Assembly: GCF_902833085.1 (NCBI RefSeq)
Contig: NZ_CADFEB010000001.1
Coordinates: 124,001 to 188,000 of the forward strand
DNA: 64,000 bases
Direction of reading: 5' to 3'
Origin: Burkholderia ubonensis
GTDB lineage: Bacteria; Pseudomonadota; Gammaproteobacteria; Burkholderiales; Burkholderiaceae
The notes beneath the pieces are model-generated. The model did no database searches and was not told the DNA's origin. It was given only the letters and a program-made list of their open reading frames with translations. Both the position numbers and the translations under genes were made by a program. Each line of letters opens with the position of its first letter. The stretch's first letter is position 1. Shown piece after piece: positions 17,513-25,184 of the stretch.

Positions 17513-17899
17513 ATGATCGTCCAAAGGCTGTCGTTCCGCGCTGCCCAGGGCAAGCTGCGAGTCATCTCGGTATGGCGATGCCTCGCAAAAAGCGGAGCAA
17601 AGGTCTATCGCTGGAGCATCAGTGTCGATCGCATCAACGGCGTGGAATCGATGACGGTCGACCTTGTCGAATCCGGGCCGCTGTGCACGGCCGACATCGC
17701 CGACATGTTCATCGAGGCACCGCTGGAATTGAGCGTCACCCTGTTTCATTTGACCGTGGTCTCGAATCCCGCAACCCATCGACACGAGAAGGAAGATGCA
17801 CATGAAACGGCGGATTCGTTCCCGGTCGCTCGTCCCCACCCGAAGCTGACGGTAGTCAGGGATATCACGCATCACATCGCGCGTTCCGGGCAGGATTGA
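17513..17899 (+). CDS. Hypothetical protein, 128 residues
   Basis: This unrecognised protein starts MIVQRLSFRAAQGKLRVISV and contains an amphipathic beta-like first half (WRCLAKSGAKVYRWSISVD) and a His/Glu-rich polar tail. The start was chosen because AGGA lies upstream of the ATG at 17513; the frame stays open upstream to 17327 but that part has poor coding character. No signal peptide or membrane segment is seen. It heads a run of small plus-strand genes leading to the phasin. Moderate confidence that it is real, based on codon bias and ribosome-binding site only. Confidence 0.5.
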   Translation: MIVQRLSFRAAQGKLRVISVWRCLAKSGAKVYRWSISVDRINGVESMTVDLVESGPLCTADIADMFIEAPLELSVTLFHLTVVSNPATHRHEKEDAHETADSFPVARPHPKLTVVRDITHHIARSGQD

Positions 17900-17998
17900 T
17901 CGCACGCGACGCGCAGGCAGTGCACGCGACTCGATGTCGCGAAGGCCGACTCAGTGCCGAGCGGCAACGCCTGCTTATTCCAAATATCGGAGACAACA

Positions 17999-18196
17999 AT
18001 GCTGAGCCCCCATGAATTTGCGGCGCTCATGCTGGTCAAGTCATCGCCTGACCAGATCGACATGAGCCGCGACGAACTCGACACCCTGCTCGAGCAACAG
18101 CTCGTCGTACTCGAGAGACTCGTTTCCGGCGCACGCCGTGCACGCGTGACGAATGACGGGGAATTGCTGCTGCGGGCGATGACGCGAAAACGCTGA
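17999..18196 (+). CDS. Small hypothetical protein, 65 residues
   Basis: This small acidic, mostly helical protein starts MLSPHEFAALMLVKSSPDQI and includes DELDTLLEQQLVVLERL, which looks like an amphipathic helix able to self-associate. The ATG at 17999 follows a GGAG at good spacing, and the longer frame to 17954 lacks one. It lies 131 bases before the phasin gene. I do not recognise the family; comparable short open frames upstream of phasins are common in Burkholderia, but its role is unknown. Confidence 0.65.
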   Translation: MLSPHEFAALMLVKSSPDQIDMSRDELDTLLEQQLVVLERLVSGARRARVTNDGELLLRAMTRKR

Positions 18197-18327
18197 CCGT
18201 CGCCCGGGCGGCCGGGCCGGTCATGCCCATCATGGGCCGAGGTTCGAATGGCTGCGATGCGGCTCATTCGGCACGCCGCGCAGGCGCAGGTCCACGGAAA
18301 TTCAATCAATCCAGGAGATCGCTGATC

Positions 18328-18882
18328 ATGCAAGCCCATGAGTTGGTTTCGAGCGCGCAGCGCGCCAATCTCGACGTCGTTTTCGGTCTGGTCGGCAAGA
18401 TGGTCGATGAAGTCGGGAAGCTGGCGGAACTCAACGCGCGCTTCACGCAATCGACGCTGGAGGACGCGCTGGAAGTCGCGCGGAGCACGGCGGAAAAACC
18501 GCAGGACTGGTTCGCGATCCAGCACTCGATCGCCGCGCCGCTGGCCGAGAAGGTTCAGTCCTACAGCCGCGAGTTTTTCTGCATCCTGTCGTCGGCCCAG
18601 GCTGAAATGCTGAAGGCCGCCCAGGCCGGAAACGAGTCCTACGTGCGTCGCTTCCAGACGTTCGTCGAAGACGCGACGAAACACGCGCCGGCCGGCTCCG
18701 AGGCCGCCGTGGCCGCATGGAACTCGGCGATCGTCGCCGCCAATACGCTCTATCAGACGCTGGAAAAAACCGGGCAGCAGGCGGTCGAAGTCGCGCGAAG
18801 CAACATCGACGTGGTCGCCGCGGCGGCGTCGAAGAGCGCCAAGCGCGCCATCGAGCAGGAACAGCAGGCCGCCAAGCGATAG
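18328..18882 (+). CDS. Phasin family protein
   Basis: This 184-residue phasin would coat the surface of polyhydroxyalkanoate granules. The sequence is almost wholly helical, with no membrane segment, and matches the phasin_2 pattern: an N-terminal AQRANLDVVFGLVGKMVDE helix, a DWFAIQ segment, a central coiled region with FVEDATKHAPAGSEAAVAAW, and an Ala/Lys-rich C-terminal tail (AASKSAKRAIEQEQQAAKR). CAGGAG precedes the ATG. It is the most secure gene of this small-gene cluster; a perfect 13-bp inverted repeat follows its stop. No PHA synthase is present in the window. Confidence 0.9.
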   Translation: MQAHELVSSAQRANLDVVFGLVGKMVDEVGKLAELNARFTQSTLEDALEVARSTAEKPQDWFAIQHSIAAPLAEKVQSYSREFFCILSSAQAEMLKAAQAGNESYVRRFQTFVEDATKHAPAGSEAAVAAWNSAIVAANTLYQTLEKTGQQAVEVARSNIDVVAAAASKSAKRAIEQEQQAAKR

Positions 18883-18908
18883 CCATAGCCGGCTTGACGG
18901 GCATTACC

Positions 18909-18936
18909 GCATGCCGTTCACCTGTGAACGGCATGC
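18909..18936. repeat. Perfect 13-bp inverted repeat after the phasin
   Basis: GCATGCCGTTCAC and GTGAACGGCATGC flank a CT dinucleotide. A two-base loop is too tight for an ideal RNA hairpin and there is no T run. A protein-binding operator for the following small gene and a transcript end for the phasin are both possible. Confidence 0.6.
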
Positions 18937-18994
18937 ATCACGAGCGCGATGCCGACGCCCGTCGGAACGATGGCGCGAGCCATTGATAAAAGGC

Positions 18995-19231
18995 ATGAAT
19001 TACCACAATCCCGCGGCGCAGGAATTGGTACACATCGATGCCATGGTCGCGCGGCTCGAACAGCTCGTTCGAGATGAGAGCCTCGACTGGAAAGGAACGA
19101 TCGTGACGCAGCCGGACTACTGGCGTGCACGCATCAACGGCATTGCCGATCTTCCGCCGGGGCTGCAGCCGCAAGTCGACACGCTGCTGGCACGGCTCGA
19201 CGCGATCGAAGCGGCGAACCGGCATCGCTAG
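18995..19231 (+). CDS. Small hypothetical protein, 78 residues
   Basis: This unrecognised protein (MNYHNPAAQELVHIDAMVAR) is helical, with a leucine-rich segment PGLQPQVDTLLARLDAIEAA at the C-terminus that could mediate dimerisation. There is no signal peptide. AAAAGG just before the ATG is the likely ribosome-binding site. It lies between the phasin and the LexA-boxed gene; its codon use is like its neighbours, so it appears to be native. Confidence 0.6.
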   Translation: MNYHNPAAQELVHIDAMVARLEQLVRDESLDWKGTIVTQPDYWRARINGIADLPPGLQPQVDTLLARLDAIEAANRHR

Positions 19232-19389
19232 CACGCTCGCCTGCCGTCGTTCGAGGCCGTTTCGACTCGCACGGCGCTTCTCCGTTCGTCTGGACCCGAA
19301 CCGCCCCCCCTATCGTCCCGAATCACCGCCCGCGCATCGGACAGATACGTGCTGCTTGCTGCCGCACGAGATACTGGTTATATTTACAG

Positions 19390-19409
19390 TACTGTATTTA
19401 TAAACAGTG
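19390..19409 (+). promoter_or_regulatory. Candidate LexA (SOS) operator
   Basis: TACTGTATTTATAAACAGTG contains the full CTGT-N8-ACAG core with an AT-only centre, and matches the classical proteobacterial SOS box TACTGTATATATATACAGTA at 17 of 20 positions. It lies 9 bases before the start codon of the following 91-residue gene, so bound LexA would block either its promoter or early transcription. Confidence 0.75.
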
Positions 19410-19418
19410 AGGTGCGCG

Positions 19419-19694
19419 ATGGAACATCTGGTCCGGATCGTCAACGACACCGATCGCCAAGTGCTGGCCTGGCTGCGTACGCAAGTCGGCGATACGCGCG
19501 TGGAGCGCGCGGCGCGGCAGCTCGGGCACACCCGCAAACCCTTTCCGTCGGCCCTGTGCCGGTACCTGGGTGTCAGCGCGCCGGCGACGCTGCGCCACAC
19601 GGTTCGGCCGCGAGCGGTGCGCGATTTCTCGGTCGGCGATCGCTATTTGTCGCTGATCCGCCAGCACCTCGCCGCCCACACCGCCGGCCGCTGA
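19419..19694 (+). CDS. Small basic protein under a probable SOS operator
   Basis: This 91-residue basic protein (MEHLVRIVNDTDRQVLAWLR) has a helix-turn-helix-like segment, VERAARQLGHTRKPFPSALCRYLGV when read in two parts, followed by an Arg-rich stretch and a C-terminal helix. GAGG precedes the ATG. No family is recognised. Its only visible control is the LexA box immediately upstream, so it is probably induced by DNA damage. A role in nucleic-acid binding is inferred from basic charge and helix pattern alone. A convergent gene fragment follows it. Confidence 0.65.
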   Translation: MEHLVRIVNDTDRQVLAWLRTQVGDTRVERAARQLGHTRKPFPSALCRYLGVSAPATLRHTVRPRAVRDFSVGDRYLSLIRQHLAAHTAGR

Positions 19695-19733
19695 GCCGGG
19701 CTGCCGATCGGGCAGGCGCAACGGCGCGGCTGC

Positions 19734-20021
19734 TTATACGGCCACCGCGGCGCACACGAGGCGGCCAAGCGTCCCGAAAGCCGCTTCGAGCTGCGCGTCG
19801 AACGGTCGCGCGCAGCCGATGCGGATGAAGGCGTCGAAGCGGTCGGTGTTGGAAAAGATCGCGCCGGGCGCGATGCGCACCCCCTGTTCGAGCGCCGCGT
19901 TGAACAGCGCCTCCGAACACACGCCGTCCGGCAATGCGACCCACAGCATCAGGCCGCCCGGCGGCTGGTTCAGCCGCGTGCCGGCCGGAAAGTGGCGCGC
20001 GATCGCGTCGATCGACTTGAA
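19734..20021 (-). pseudogene. C-terminal fragment of a MocR-type regulator
   Basis: About 95 residues match the end of MocR/PdxR regulators (GntR-type HTH fused to an aminotransferase-like domain): IDAIARHFPAGTRLNQPPGG, LMLWVALPDGV, GVRIAPGAIFSNTDRFDAFI and IRIGCARPFD are characteristic. Everything N-terminal, including the HTH and the PLP lysine, is missing, and upstream in the same frame lies the antisense of the YeeE gene. It is a decayed relic left by a deletion or by insertion of the sulfur-transport genes, and is not expected to make a working regulator. Confidence 0.75.
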
Positions 20022-20043
20022 AGCCGGCCTCGCGGCCGGACCG

Positions 20044-20466
20044 TCACCGCGCGGCGCGGCGCCGCTCGATCCACTCGAACGCAGCCATCCCCGCCAGCAT
20101 TGCGACGACGAAGCCGATCCCCTTGAGCGATCCGAAGCCGATCGACACGATCGCGGGCCCCGGACAGAAGCCCGCCAGCCCCCAGCCGGCTCCGAACGCC
20201 GCGCTGCCCGCCACCAGACGCACGGTAATCGCACGCGCGGCCGGCAACTGCATCGGCAGGCCGAGCCACGACCGCGTGCGGCGCTTCGCCCATGCGAACG
20301 CGAGCACGCCGACGCCCGTCGCGCCGGCCATCACGAACGCAAGCGACGGATCCCAGCTCCCCGCGAGATCGAGAAAGCCGAGGACTTTCTGCGGATTGGC
20401 CATGCCCGACACGACGAGCCCGCCACCGAACACCAGCCCCGCGAGGAATGCGAACCATGCCGCCAT
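20044..20466 (-). CDS. YeeE/YedE family membrane protein (DUF6691-type half)
   Basis: This 140-residue protein has four predicted membrane helices and the family motif [17 protein letters not shown], in which the Cys is believed to handle sulfur. It is the C-terminal half-transporter of a split YeeE/YedE (thiosulfate/sulfur transport) protein; the N-terminal half is the next gene, one base away. Paired half-genes with a BigR-like repressor are a known arrangement (PmpA/PmpB-like). The job is probably import or relay of a reduced sulfur species; the exact substrate is not shown by sequence. Confidence 0.87.
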   Translation of the reverse strand: MAAWFAFLAGLVFGGGLVVSGMANPQKVLGFLDLAGSWDPSLAFVMAGATGVGVLAFAWAKRRTRSWLGLPMQLPAARAITVRLVAGSAAFGAGWGLAGFCPGPAIVSIGFGSLKGIGFVVAMLAGMAAFEWIERRRAAR

Positions 20467-20467
20467 G

Positions 20468-20902
20468 TCAGCCTCCCAGCAGGTGCCGCTGCACGAACAC
20501 GGTCAGGAACCCGACCGCCATGAACGTTGCGGTCGCAACCAGCGAGCGCAGCGACCCGCGCGACAGCCCGCACACGCCGTGGCCGCTCGTGCATCCGCCC
20601 GCGTAGCGCGTGCCGATGCCGACCAGCAGGCCGGCCGCGATGACGACGGGCCAGCTCGCGTCGACCTGCGGCGTCGCACCGATTCCGGCCGCGCGCAGCA
20701 TGAGCGGTGCGACGATCAGCCCCGCGACGAACGCCAGCCGCCAGTCGCGCCCGTCCGCGCGGCGCGCGAGCAAACCGCCGACGATGCCGCTGATCCCGGC
20801 CACGCGGCCGTTGAACGCGACGAACCCCGCGGCCGCGAGCCCGATCAGCACGCCGCCCGCGAGCGACAGCCACGGCGTGAAATGAACTGCATCAAGCTGC
20901 AT
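20468..20902 (-). CDS. YeeE/YedE family membrane protein, N-terminal half
   Basis: This 144-residue protein has about four membrane helices and the signature [22 protein letters not shown] (given in parts: GGCTSGH with its sulfur-handling Cys, then SRGS). It pairs with the following half-transporter to make a two-chain YeeE/YedE channel. Its start overlaps the end of the ArsR-type repressor gene by 11 bases, so all three genes form one operon under the control of that repressor. Confidence 0.87.
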   Translation of the reverse strand: MQLDAVHFTPWLSLAGGVLIGLAAAGFVAFNGRVAGISGIVGGLLARRADGRDWRLAFVAGLIVAPLMLRAAGIGATPQVDASWPVVIAAGLLVGIGTRYAGGCTSGHGVCGLSRGSLRSLVATATFMAVGFLTVFVQRHLLGG

Positions 20903-21272
20903 TGCGCTTCCCCTTCGCAGACGGCCCGCAGAATTGCTCGTACAGCACCCCCATCACCGCGATCGCGGCCGGGCTGTCGAGCGAGTAATGGATGTTCTTG
21001 CCTTCGCGGCGCGTGCGGACCAGCGCGTTGTCCCGCAGCACGCCGAGTTGCTGCGACAGCGTCGGCTGGCGAATGTCGAGCCGCGCTTCGAGATCGCCGA
21101 CGCAGCGTTCGCCTTGCGACAGCTCGCACAACAGCAACAGCCGGTCGGGATTCGACAGGACCTTCAGCAGCGCGCAGGCCGATTCGGCGGCGGCGCGCAT
21201 CTGCTCGGGGTCGGGAAACGGAGATGAAGCGTCGGGTTTCATCGAGGGCGTCAACGATTTACGAAACGACAT
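20892..21272 (-). CDS. bigR: ArsR-family persulfide-type repressor, BigR/SqrR-like
   Basis: This 126-residue winged-helix repressor (TLSQQLGVLRDNALVRTRREG recognition region) belongs to the ArsR/SmtB family. Cys49 (LLLLCELS) and Cys115 (YEQFCGPS) are 66 residues apart, the same spacing as the two redox cysteines of SqrR and BigR that sense sulfide by forming a tetrasulfide bridge; two extra cysteines (33, 57) are also present. The operon link to two YeeE/YedE halves supports a sulfur-sensing role. An ATG 30 bases downstream (MKPDASS) is an alternative start. AT-rich sequence directly upstream probably holds its own operator. Confidence 0.83.
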   Translation of the reverse strand: MSFRKSLTPSMKPDASSPFPDPEQMRAAAESACALLKVLSNPDRLLLLCELSQGERCVGDLEARLDIRQPTLSQQLGVLRDNALVRTRREGKNIHYSLDSPAAIAVMGVLYEQFCGPSAKGKRNAA

Positions 21273-21296
21273 TATATTAATTTATATATCGTTTGT
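21273..21296 (-). promoter_or_regulatory. AT-rich imperfect inverted repeat, candidate autoregulatory operator
   Basis: The 24 bases in front of the ArsR-type gene are almost pure A/T in otherwise GC-rich DNA and contain ATAT-A-AATT-A-ATAT symmetry on the minus strand. BigR-type repressors are known to bind AT-rich palindromes covering their own promoter, so this is the likely operator and -10 region. Confidence 0.5.
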
Positions 21297-21358
21297 CGCC
21301 AAGAAGCCCCTCAGTACGAATTGCCCCCGGCCACTGCGCTTTTTCTCGCTCCCAAGCC

Positions 21359-21379
21359 GGCGGTCGTGCAACGACCGCC
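21359..21379 (-). terminator. Hairpin downstream of the minus-strand hydroxyproline operon
   Basis: GGCGGTCGT pairs perfectly with ACGACCGCC across a three-base GCA loop, just after the stop of the last gene of the operon. There is no T run on the minus strand. Confidence 0.5.
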
Positions 21380-21389
21380 CGGCCCCGCC

Positions 21390-22649
21390 TCAAGCGTCGT
21401 CGCCCCCATCCAGCACCAGCGTCCCCACCCGCGCCGGCACGAGCGGCGGACGCGGCACCGGCGGCGTCCAGCCGAACAGCGCCTGCGCGGCCGCGCCGCA
21501 CACGCGGCCCTGGCACGCGCCCATCCCGCAACGCGACTGCAGCTTCGCGGCCGTCCAGCCGGCTTCGTTCACGAGCGCGTCGTAGCGCACGTCCTCGCAA
21601 CGGCAGACGAGCGTATCGGGCCGCGCGAGCTTGCAGACCGGCTCGCGGATCGCGAACCGGACGCGCACCGCATCCGCGAACGCCTGCCAGCGGGCGCGGC
21701 GTGCAATCAGCCCGGCAAGCCGCGACGTCTGCCCGGTCGCCGCACAACCGGCGATCTCGCCCTCGACCATCGCCAGCTCGCTGCCGCCGACGCCCGTGCA
21801 TTCGCCTGCCGCGAAATGCCCTTCCCGGCTCGTGCGCTGGTGCGCATCGACCGCCACCGCACCGTGTTCGATCCGGCAGCCGAGATGGCTCGGCAGCGCC
21901 GTGTTCGGCACGAGTCCGAATCCGCACGCGAGCCGGTCACATTCGACGTCGAATTCGCGGCCGGCCTGCCTGATCCGCACGCCTTCGAGCCGCTGGTCGC
22001 CGAAGGCTTCGACGACGCAAGCATCCGGCCGGTACACCGGCGTCATCAACCGCGCCGCCTGCGCGAGCTTGGACGGCCAGCGCCACAGCCCGAACCCGAA
22101 GCCGATCACGTCCGCCCGCGCGGCCTGTTCGAGCACGTGCAGCACCTGCGCGCCCCGCTCGCGCGCCGTCGCGGCGCTCGCCAGCAGCAGCGGCCCGCTG
22201 CCCGCGATCACGGTGCGCTGCCCGCGCACGTCGAGGCCGTGCTTGACCAGCGCCTGCAAGCCGCCCGCGCCGGTGACGCCCGGCAGCGTCCAGCCGGGAA
22301 ACGGCAGCAGCAGCTCGCGCGCGCCGCAGCACAGGATCAGCGTCCGGTATTCGAGCAGCAGCCCACGTTCGTCGTCTTCGAGCAGCAGCGTGCCCGGGCT
22401 CGCTTCGGCGACGATGCGCGTCGCCGCGAGATGCCGCACGTTCGGTTGCCGCAGCACGTCGAACCGCGCGGCCGCAACCGGCGGCGCAGCGACGCCCGGC
22501 CCCTGCCGCCAGATCTGCCCGCCCGCGCGCGGGTTGTCGTCGACGATCGCGACCGACGCGCCGCTTCGCGCAGCCGCCTGCGCGGCGGACAGCCCGGCCG
22601 GCCCCGCGCCGACGATCGCGACGTCGACGCTCAGATTCTCGTGTTTCAT
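21390..22649 (-). CDS. D-hydroxyproline dehydrogenase, FAD/NAD-type subunit
   Basis: This 419-residue flavoprotein has an N-terminal dinucleotide fold (VAIVGAGPAGLSAAQAAAR), a second one (RTVIAGSGPLLLASA), and a C-terminal BFD-like iron-sulfur region with VCRCEDVRYDAL and RCGMGACQGRVCG, giving the C-x-C ... C-x4-C cluster pattern. That is the layout of the larger subunit of HcnABC-like and three-subunit D-hydroxyproline dehydrogenases. Its start overlaps the small [2Fe-2S] gene by 4 bases. With the two genes upstream it would oxidise cis-4-hydroxy-D-proline to 1-pyrroline-4-hydroxy-2-carboxylate and pass electrons to the respiratory chain. Subunit lettering differs between organisms, so no symbol is given. 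Confidence 0.88.
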   Translation of the reverse strand: MKHENLSVDVAIVGAGPAGLSAAQAAARSGASVAIVDDNPRAGGQIWRQGPGVAAPPVAAARFDVLRQPNVRHLAATRIVAEASPGTLLLEDDERGLLLEYRTLILCCGARELLLPFPGWTLPGVTGAGGLQALVKHGLDVRGQRTVIAGSGPLLLASAATARERGAQVLHVLEQAARADVIGFGFGLWRWPSKLAQAARLMTPVYRPDACVVEAFGDQRLEGVRIRQAGREFDVECDRLACGFGLVPNTALPSHLGCRIEHGAVAVDAHQRTSREGHFAAGECTGVGGSELAMVEGEIAGCAATGQTSRLAGLIARRARWQAFADAVRVRFAIREPVCKLARPDTLVCRCEDVRYDALVNEAGWTAAKLQSRCGMGACQGRVCGAAAQALFGWTPPVPRPPLVPARVGTLVLDGGDDA

Positions 22650-22879
22650 CGCGTGCGCTCCACGTGCATCCCGTCGCGGCACAGCGTCTGGCACGCAAGC
22701 CGGCGGCGTCCGTCGATCGTCATCCTGCACTCCTGGCAGATGCCCATCCCGCAAAACGGCGCGCGCGGCGCGCCGGTGCACGACGTGCGCGTCGTGTCGT
22801 CGCCGCTCGACGCGACGGCGGCGGCGACCGTCAGGCCGTCCGTCACCGTCAGCGCGCGGCCGTCCAGATGAATGATCAT
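22646..22879 (-). CDS. D-hydroxyproline dehydrogenase, small [2Fe-2S] subunit
   Basis: This 77-residue ferredoxin-like protein (HcnA type) starts MIIHLDGRALTVTDG. Cysteines in SCTGAPRAPFCGMGICQECR and in LACQTLC supply the cluster ligands. It overlaps both neighbours by 4 bases, tying the three subunits into one translational unit, and would carry electrons between the two flavin sites. The longer frame in this phase is an antisense-like shadow of the upstream oxidase gene and was discarded. Confidence 0.86.
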   Translation of the reverse strand: MIIHLDGRALTVTDGLTVAAAVASSGDDTTRTSCTGAPRAPFCGMGICQECRMTIDGRRRLACQTLCRDGMHVERTR

Positions 22880-23994
22880 GAAAGCGCTCCGACTACAGGG
22901 GACGTCGACAGGAAACGTCCCGGCAAATACGGTTCGACGTCGATCGGCGGCCGCTCGCCGAACATCTGCGCGGCGACGAGCCGCGCGCTGCCCGGCGCGG
23001 TCGTCACGCCGAGCCCTTCGTGCCCGACCGCGAGCCACACGCCCGGCCGCGCCGGATGCTCGCCGAGCAGCGGCAGGCCGTCCGGGCTCGCCGCGCGGAA
23101 ACCCGTCCATGAACGAATGCCGTTCAGGTCGGCGAGCGCCGGCAGGTAGCCGACCGCGCGGCGCAGCATGCGCGCGAGCACCGGCGGCTCGACGCGCGGA
23201 TCTTCCGTGTCGAACTGGCGCGACGAGCCGATCAGCAACTGGCCGGTCGGGCGCGGCTGCACGTTGAACGCGACCGACGTGCCGTCGCTCGCATGCGCGC
23301 TCGCCGCATAGCCGAGCTCGACGAGCTGGTGCGACACCTGCCCCGGATAGCGGTCGGTAATCAGCAGATGCCCCTTCTTCGGCCGCAGCGGCAGTTCGGG
23401 CAGCAGCGTGCGCGCGGCGACGCCGTTCGCGACGATCACGCGTTCCGCGCGCAGCACGTCGCCGTTCGCAAGCGTCACGCTCGGCCCGTCGACCGCGACT
23501 GCCTTGTCGCGGCGCAACTCGATGCCCGGTACGCGCTGCAGCAGCCAGTTCGCCGCCACGGGTGCGTACAGGATGCCGTCGCCGGGAATCCTCAGCGCGC
23601 CGCCGAGCCCGGGACGCAGCATCGGTTCGAGCGCGGCGAGCACGCCGCTGTCGACCAGCTCGCCGGCCACGCCATGCGCGGCGAGCGTCGCCTGCTTCGC
23701 GCGCGCGAGGTCCATCTCGTTCGAATCGGCCGCGAGCCACAGCGTCCCGCAGTTGCGATACGCACAGCCTTCCGGCATCCCGTCGCTCAGCCCTCGCCAC
23801 AATTCGATCGAGAAATGGCTGAGCGCCAGCTCCGCCGCGTTGTCGTCCATCGCGACGAGATGCCCCATGCCCGCGCCCGTCGCGCCGCCGCTGGCGTCGT
23901 CGAGCACCAGCACGCGCAGGCCGCGCCGCGCCAGCTCGTGCGCGCACGCCGCGCCGACGATGCCCGCGCCGATCACGACGACATCGTTCTTCAT
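22876..23994 (-). CDS. lhpB: D-hydroxyproline dehydrogenase, DAAO-like FAD subunit
   Basis: This 372-residue protein of the D-amino-acid oxidase/dehydrogenase family begins with the Rossmann motif VVVIGAGIVGAACAHELARR and ends with the family's GLGVTTAPGSARLVAAQM segment. GVAARTLLPELPLRPKKGHL is also typical. It is the catalytic subunit that takes electrons from cis-4-hydroxy-D-proline. The ATG at 23994 lies 5 bases after the stop of the epimerase, so epimerase and dehydrogenase are co-expressed. The symbol follows the Pseudomonas naming and is offered as probable. Confidence 0.88.
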   Translation of the reverse strand: MKNDVVVIGAGIVGAACAHELARRGLRVLVLDDASGGATGAGMGHLVAMDDNAAELALSHFSIELWRGLSDGMPEGCAYRNCGTLWLAADSNEMDLARAKQATLAAHGVAGELVDSGVLAALEPMLRPGLGGALRIPGDGILYAPVAANWLLQRVPGIELRRDKAVAVDGPSVTLANGDVLRAERVIVANGVAARTLLPELPLRPKKGHLLITDRYPGQVSHQLVELGYAASAHASDGTSVAFNVQPRPTGQLLIGSSRQFDTEDPRVEPPVLARMLRRAVGYLPALADLNGIRSWTGFRAASPDGLPLLGEHPARPGVWLAVGHEGLGVTTAPGSARLVAAQMFGERPPIDVEPYLPGRFLSTSPVVGALS

Positions 23995-23999
23995 CTGGC

Positions 24000-24932
24000 T
24001 CACGACACGATGCCCCAGCCGAACGGATCGTCGTCCTCGATCAGCAGCGTCGCTTCCGCGCTCAGGTGCGCGGTGCCGCGAATCGTCGGCACGATACCGC
24101 CGTCGCTTTCCGCGTAGCTCGCATGGAACACGCTGCCGATCACGCTCGCCTGCCGCCACACGACGCCCGGCGCGAGCTTGCCGTCCGCGGCGAGGCACGC
24201 GAGCTTCGCGCTCGTGCCGGTGCCGCACGGCGAACGGTCGTATGCGAGGCCCGGGCACAGCACGAAGCTGCGGCTGTCGTGCTCGGGATCGTCGGCGAAC
24301 AGCTCGATGTGGTCGATCTCGCCGCCGTTCGCGCCGGTGATGCCCGCGCGTTCGAGCCCTGCGCGCACGGCCGACGCATACGCGGTGAGCGCCGCGACGT
24401 TGTCGCCGGCGACGCGCTGGCCGTGGCCGCTGATCAGGAAGAACCAGTTGCCGCCCCACGCGATGTCGCCCTTCACGGGGCCGTGGCCCGGCACGTCGAC
24501 GACGACGTCCTTCGCATGGCGATACGCGGGCACGTTGCGCACGCTGACCGACAGGTCGTCATGCAGCGTCGCCTCGACGGTGCCGACCGGCGTCTCGATC
24601 CGGTGCACGCCCGGCTGGATGCGCCCCATGTGGTGCAGCGTGCGCACGACGCCGATCGTGCCGTGCCCGCACATGCCGAGATAGCCGCTGTTGTTGAAGA
24701 AGATCACGCCGGCGGCCGCGTCGGGCGACACCGGCTCGCACAGCAGCGCGCCGACCAGCACGTCGCTGCCGCGCGGCTCGAGGATGCACGCGGTGCGATA
24801 GCGGTCGTGCTCGCGCGCGAGCAGGTCGCGCCGCTCGGCCATCGAGCCGTTGCCGAGCGCAGGAAAACCGGACACGACGAGCCGCGTGGGTTCGCCGCCG
24901 GTGTGCGAATCGATGATCTGGATGCGCTTCAT
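24000..24932 (-). CDS. lhpA: 4-hydroxyproline 2-epimerase
   Basis: This 310-residue proline-racemase-fold enzyme inverts C2 of trans-4-hydroxy-L-proline to give cis-4-hydroxy-D-proline. The two catalytic cysteines are present, Cys88 in [10 protein letters not shown] and Cys236 in [11 protein letters not shown]; these numbers agree with the family when the second of two adjacent ATG codons is taken as start. Both being Cys (not Thr) indicates an epimerase rather than a 3-hydroxyproline dehydratase. It is the first gene of the minus-strand operon and diverges from the deaminase gene across a 250-base control region. Confidence 0.93.
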   Translation of the reverse strand: MKRIQIIDSHTGGEPTRLVVSGFPALGNGSMAERRDLLAREHDRYRTACILEPRGSDVLVGALLCEPVSPDAAAGVIFFNNSGYLGMCGHGTIGVVRTLHHMGRIQPGVHRIETPVGTVEATLHDDLSVSVRNVPAYRHAKDVVVDVPGHGPVKGDIAWGGNWFFLISGHGQRVAGDNVAALTAYASAVRAGLERAGITGANGGEIDHIELFADDPEHDSRSFVLCPGLAYDRSPCGTGTSAKLACLAADGKLAPGVVWRQASVIGSVFHASYAESDGGIVPTIRGTAHLSAEATLLIEDDDPFGWGIVS

Positions 24933-25015
24933 CATGCGTCGTCCGAAAGTGGGGAAAGGAGCACAGCTTCCTCCGTCGCGCGTCCGCCCGCTTGTGGATT
25001 TTCATTGAGGACGAC

Positions 25016-25078
25016 GACGAAATCGGCATAGTGCGCGGCGCCCTCCGCACACCTTTTCGAGACTGTGCCGATTTCGTC
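25016..25078. promoter_or_regulatory. 17-bp inverted repeat in the hydroxyproline control region
   Basis: GACGAAATCGGCATAGT (25016-25032) and ACTGTGCCGATTTCGTC (25062-25078) are inverted copies matching at 16 of 17 positions, 29 bases apart, midway between two divergent catabolic operons. Two oppositely oriented operator copies would let one regulator act on both promoters. The regulator itself is not in the window's neighbouring genes. Confidence 0.65.
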
Positions 25079-25184
25079 ATTTTGCTCCGGGAAACGACTC
25101 AAGCGCGACGGGCGTTTGCGCGGCGATACTGGTTGCCGCACCGACACCCCTGTCGGCCGACCGATACGAACGTAGGAGATTTCA

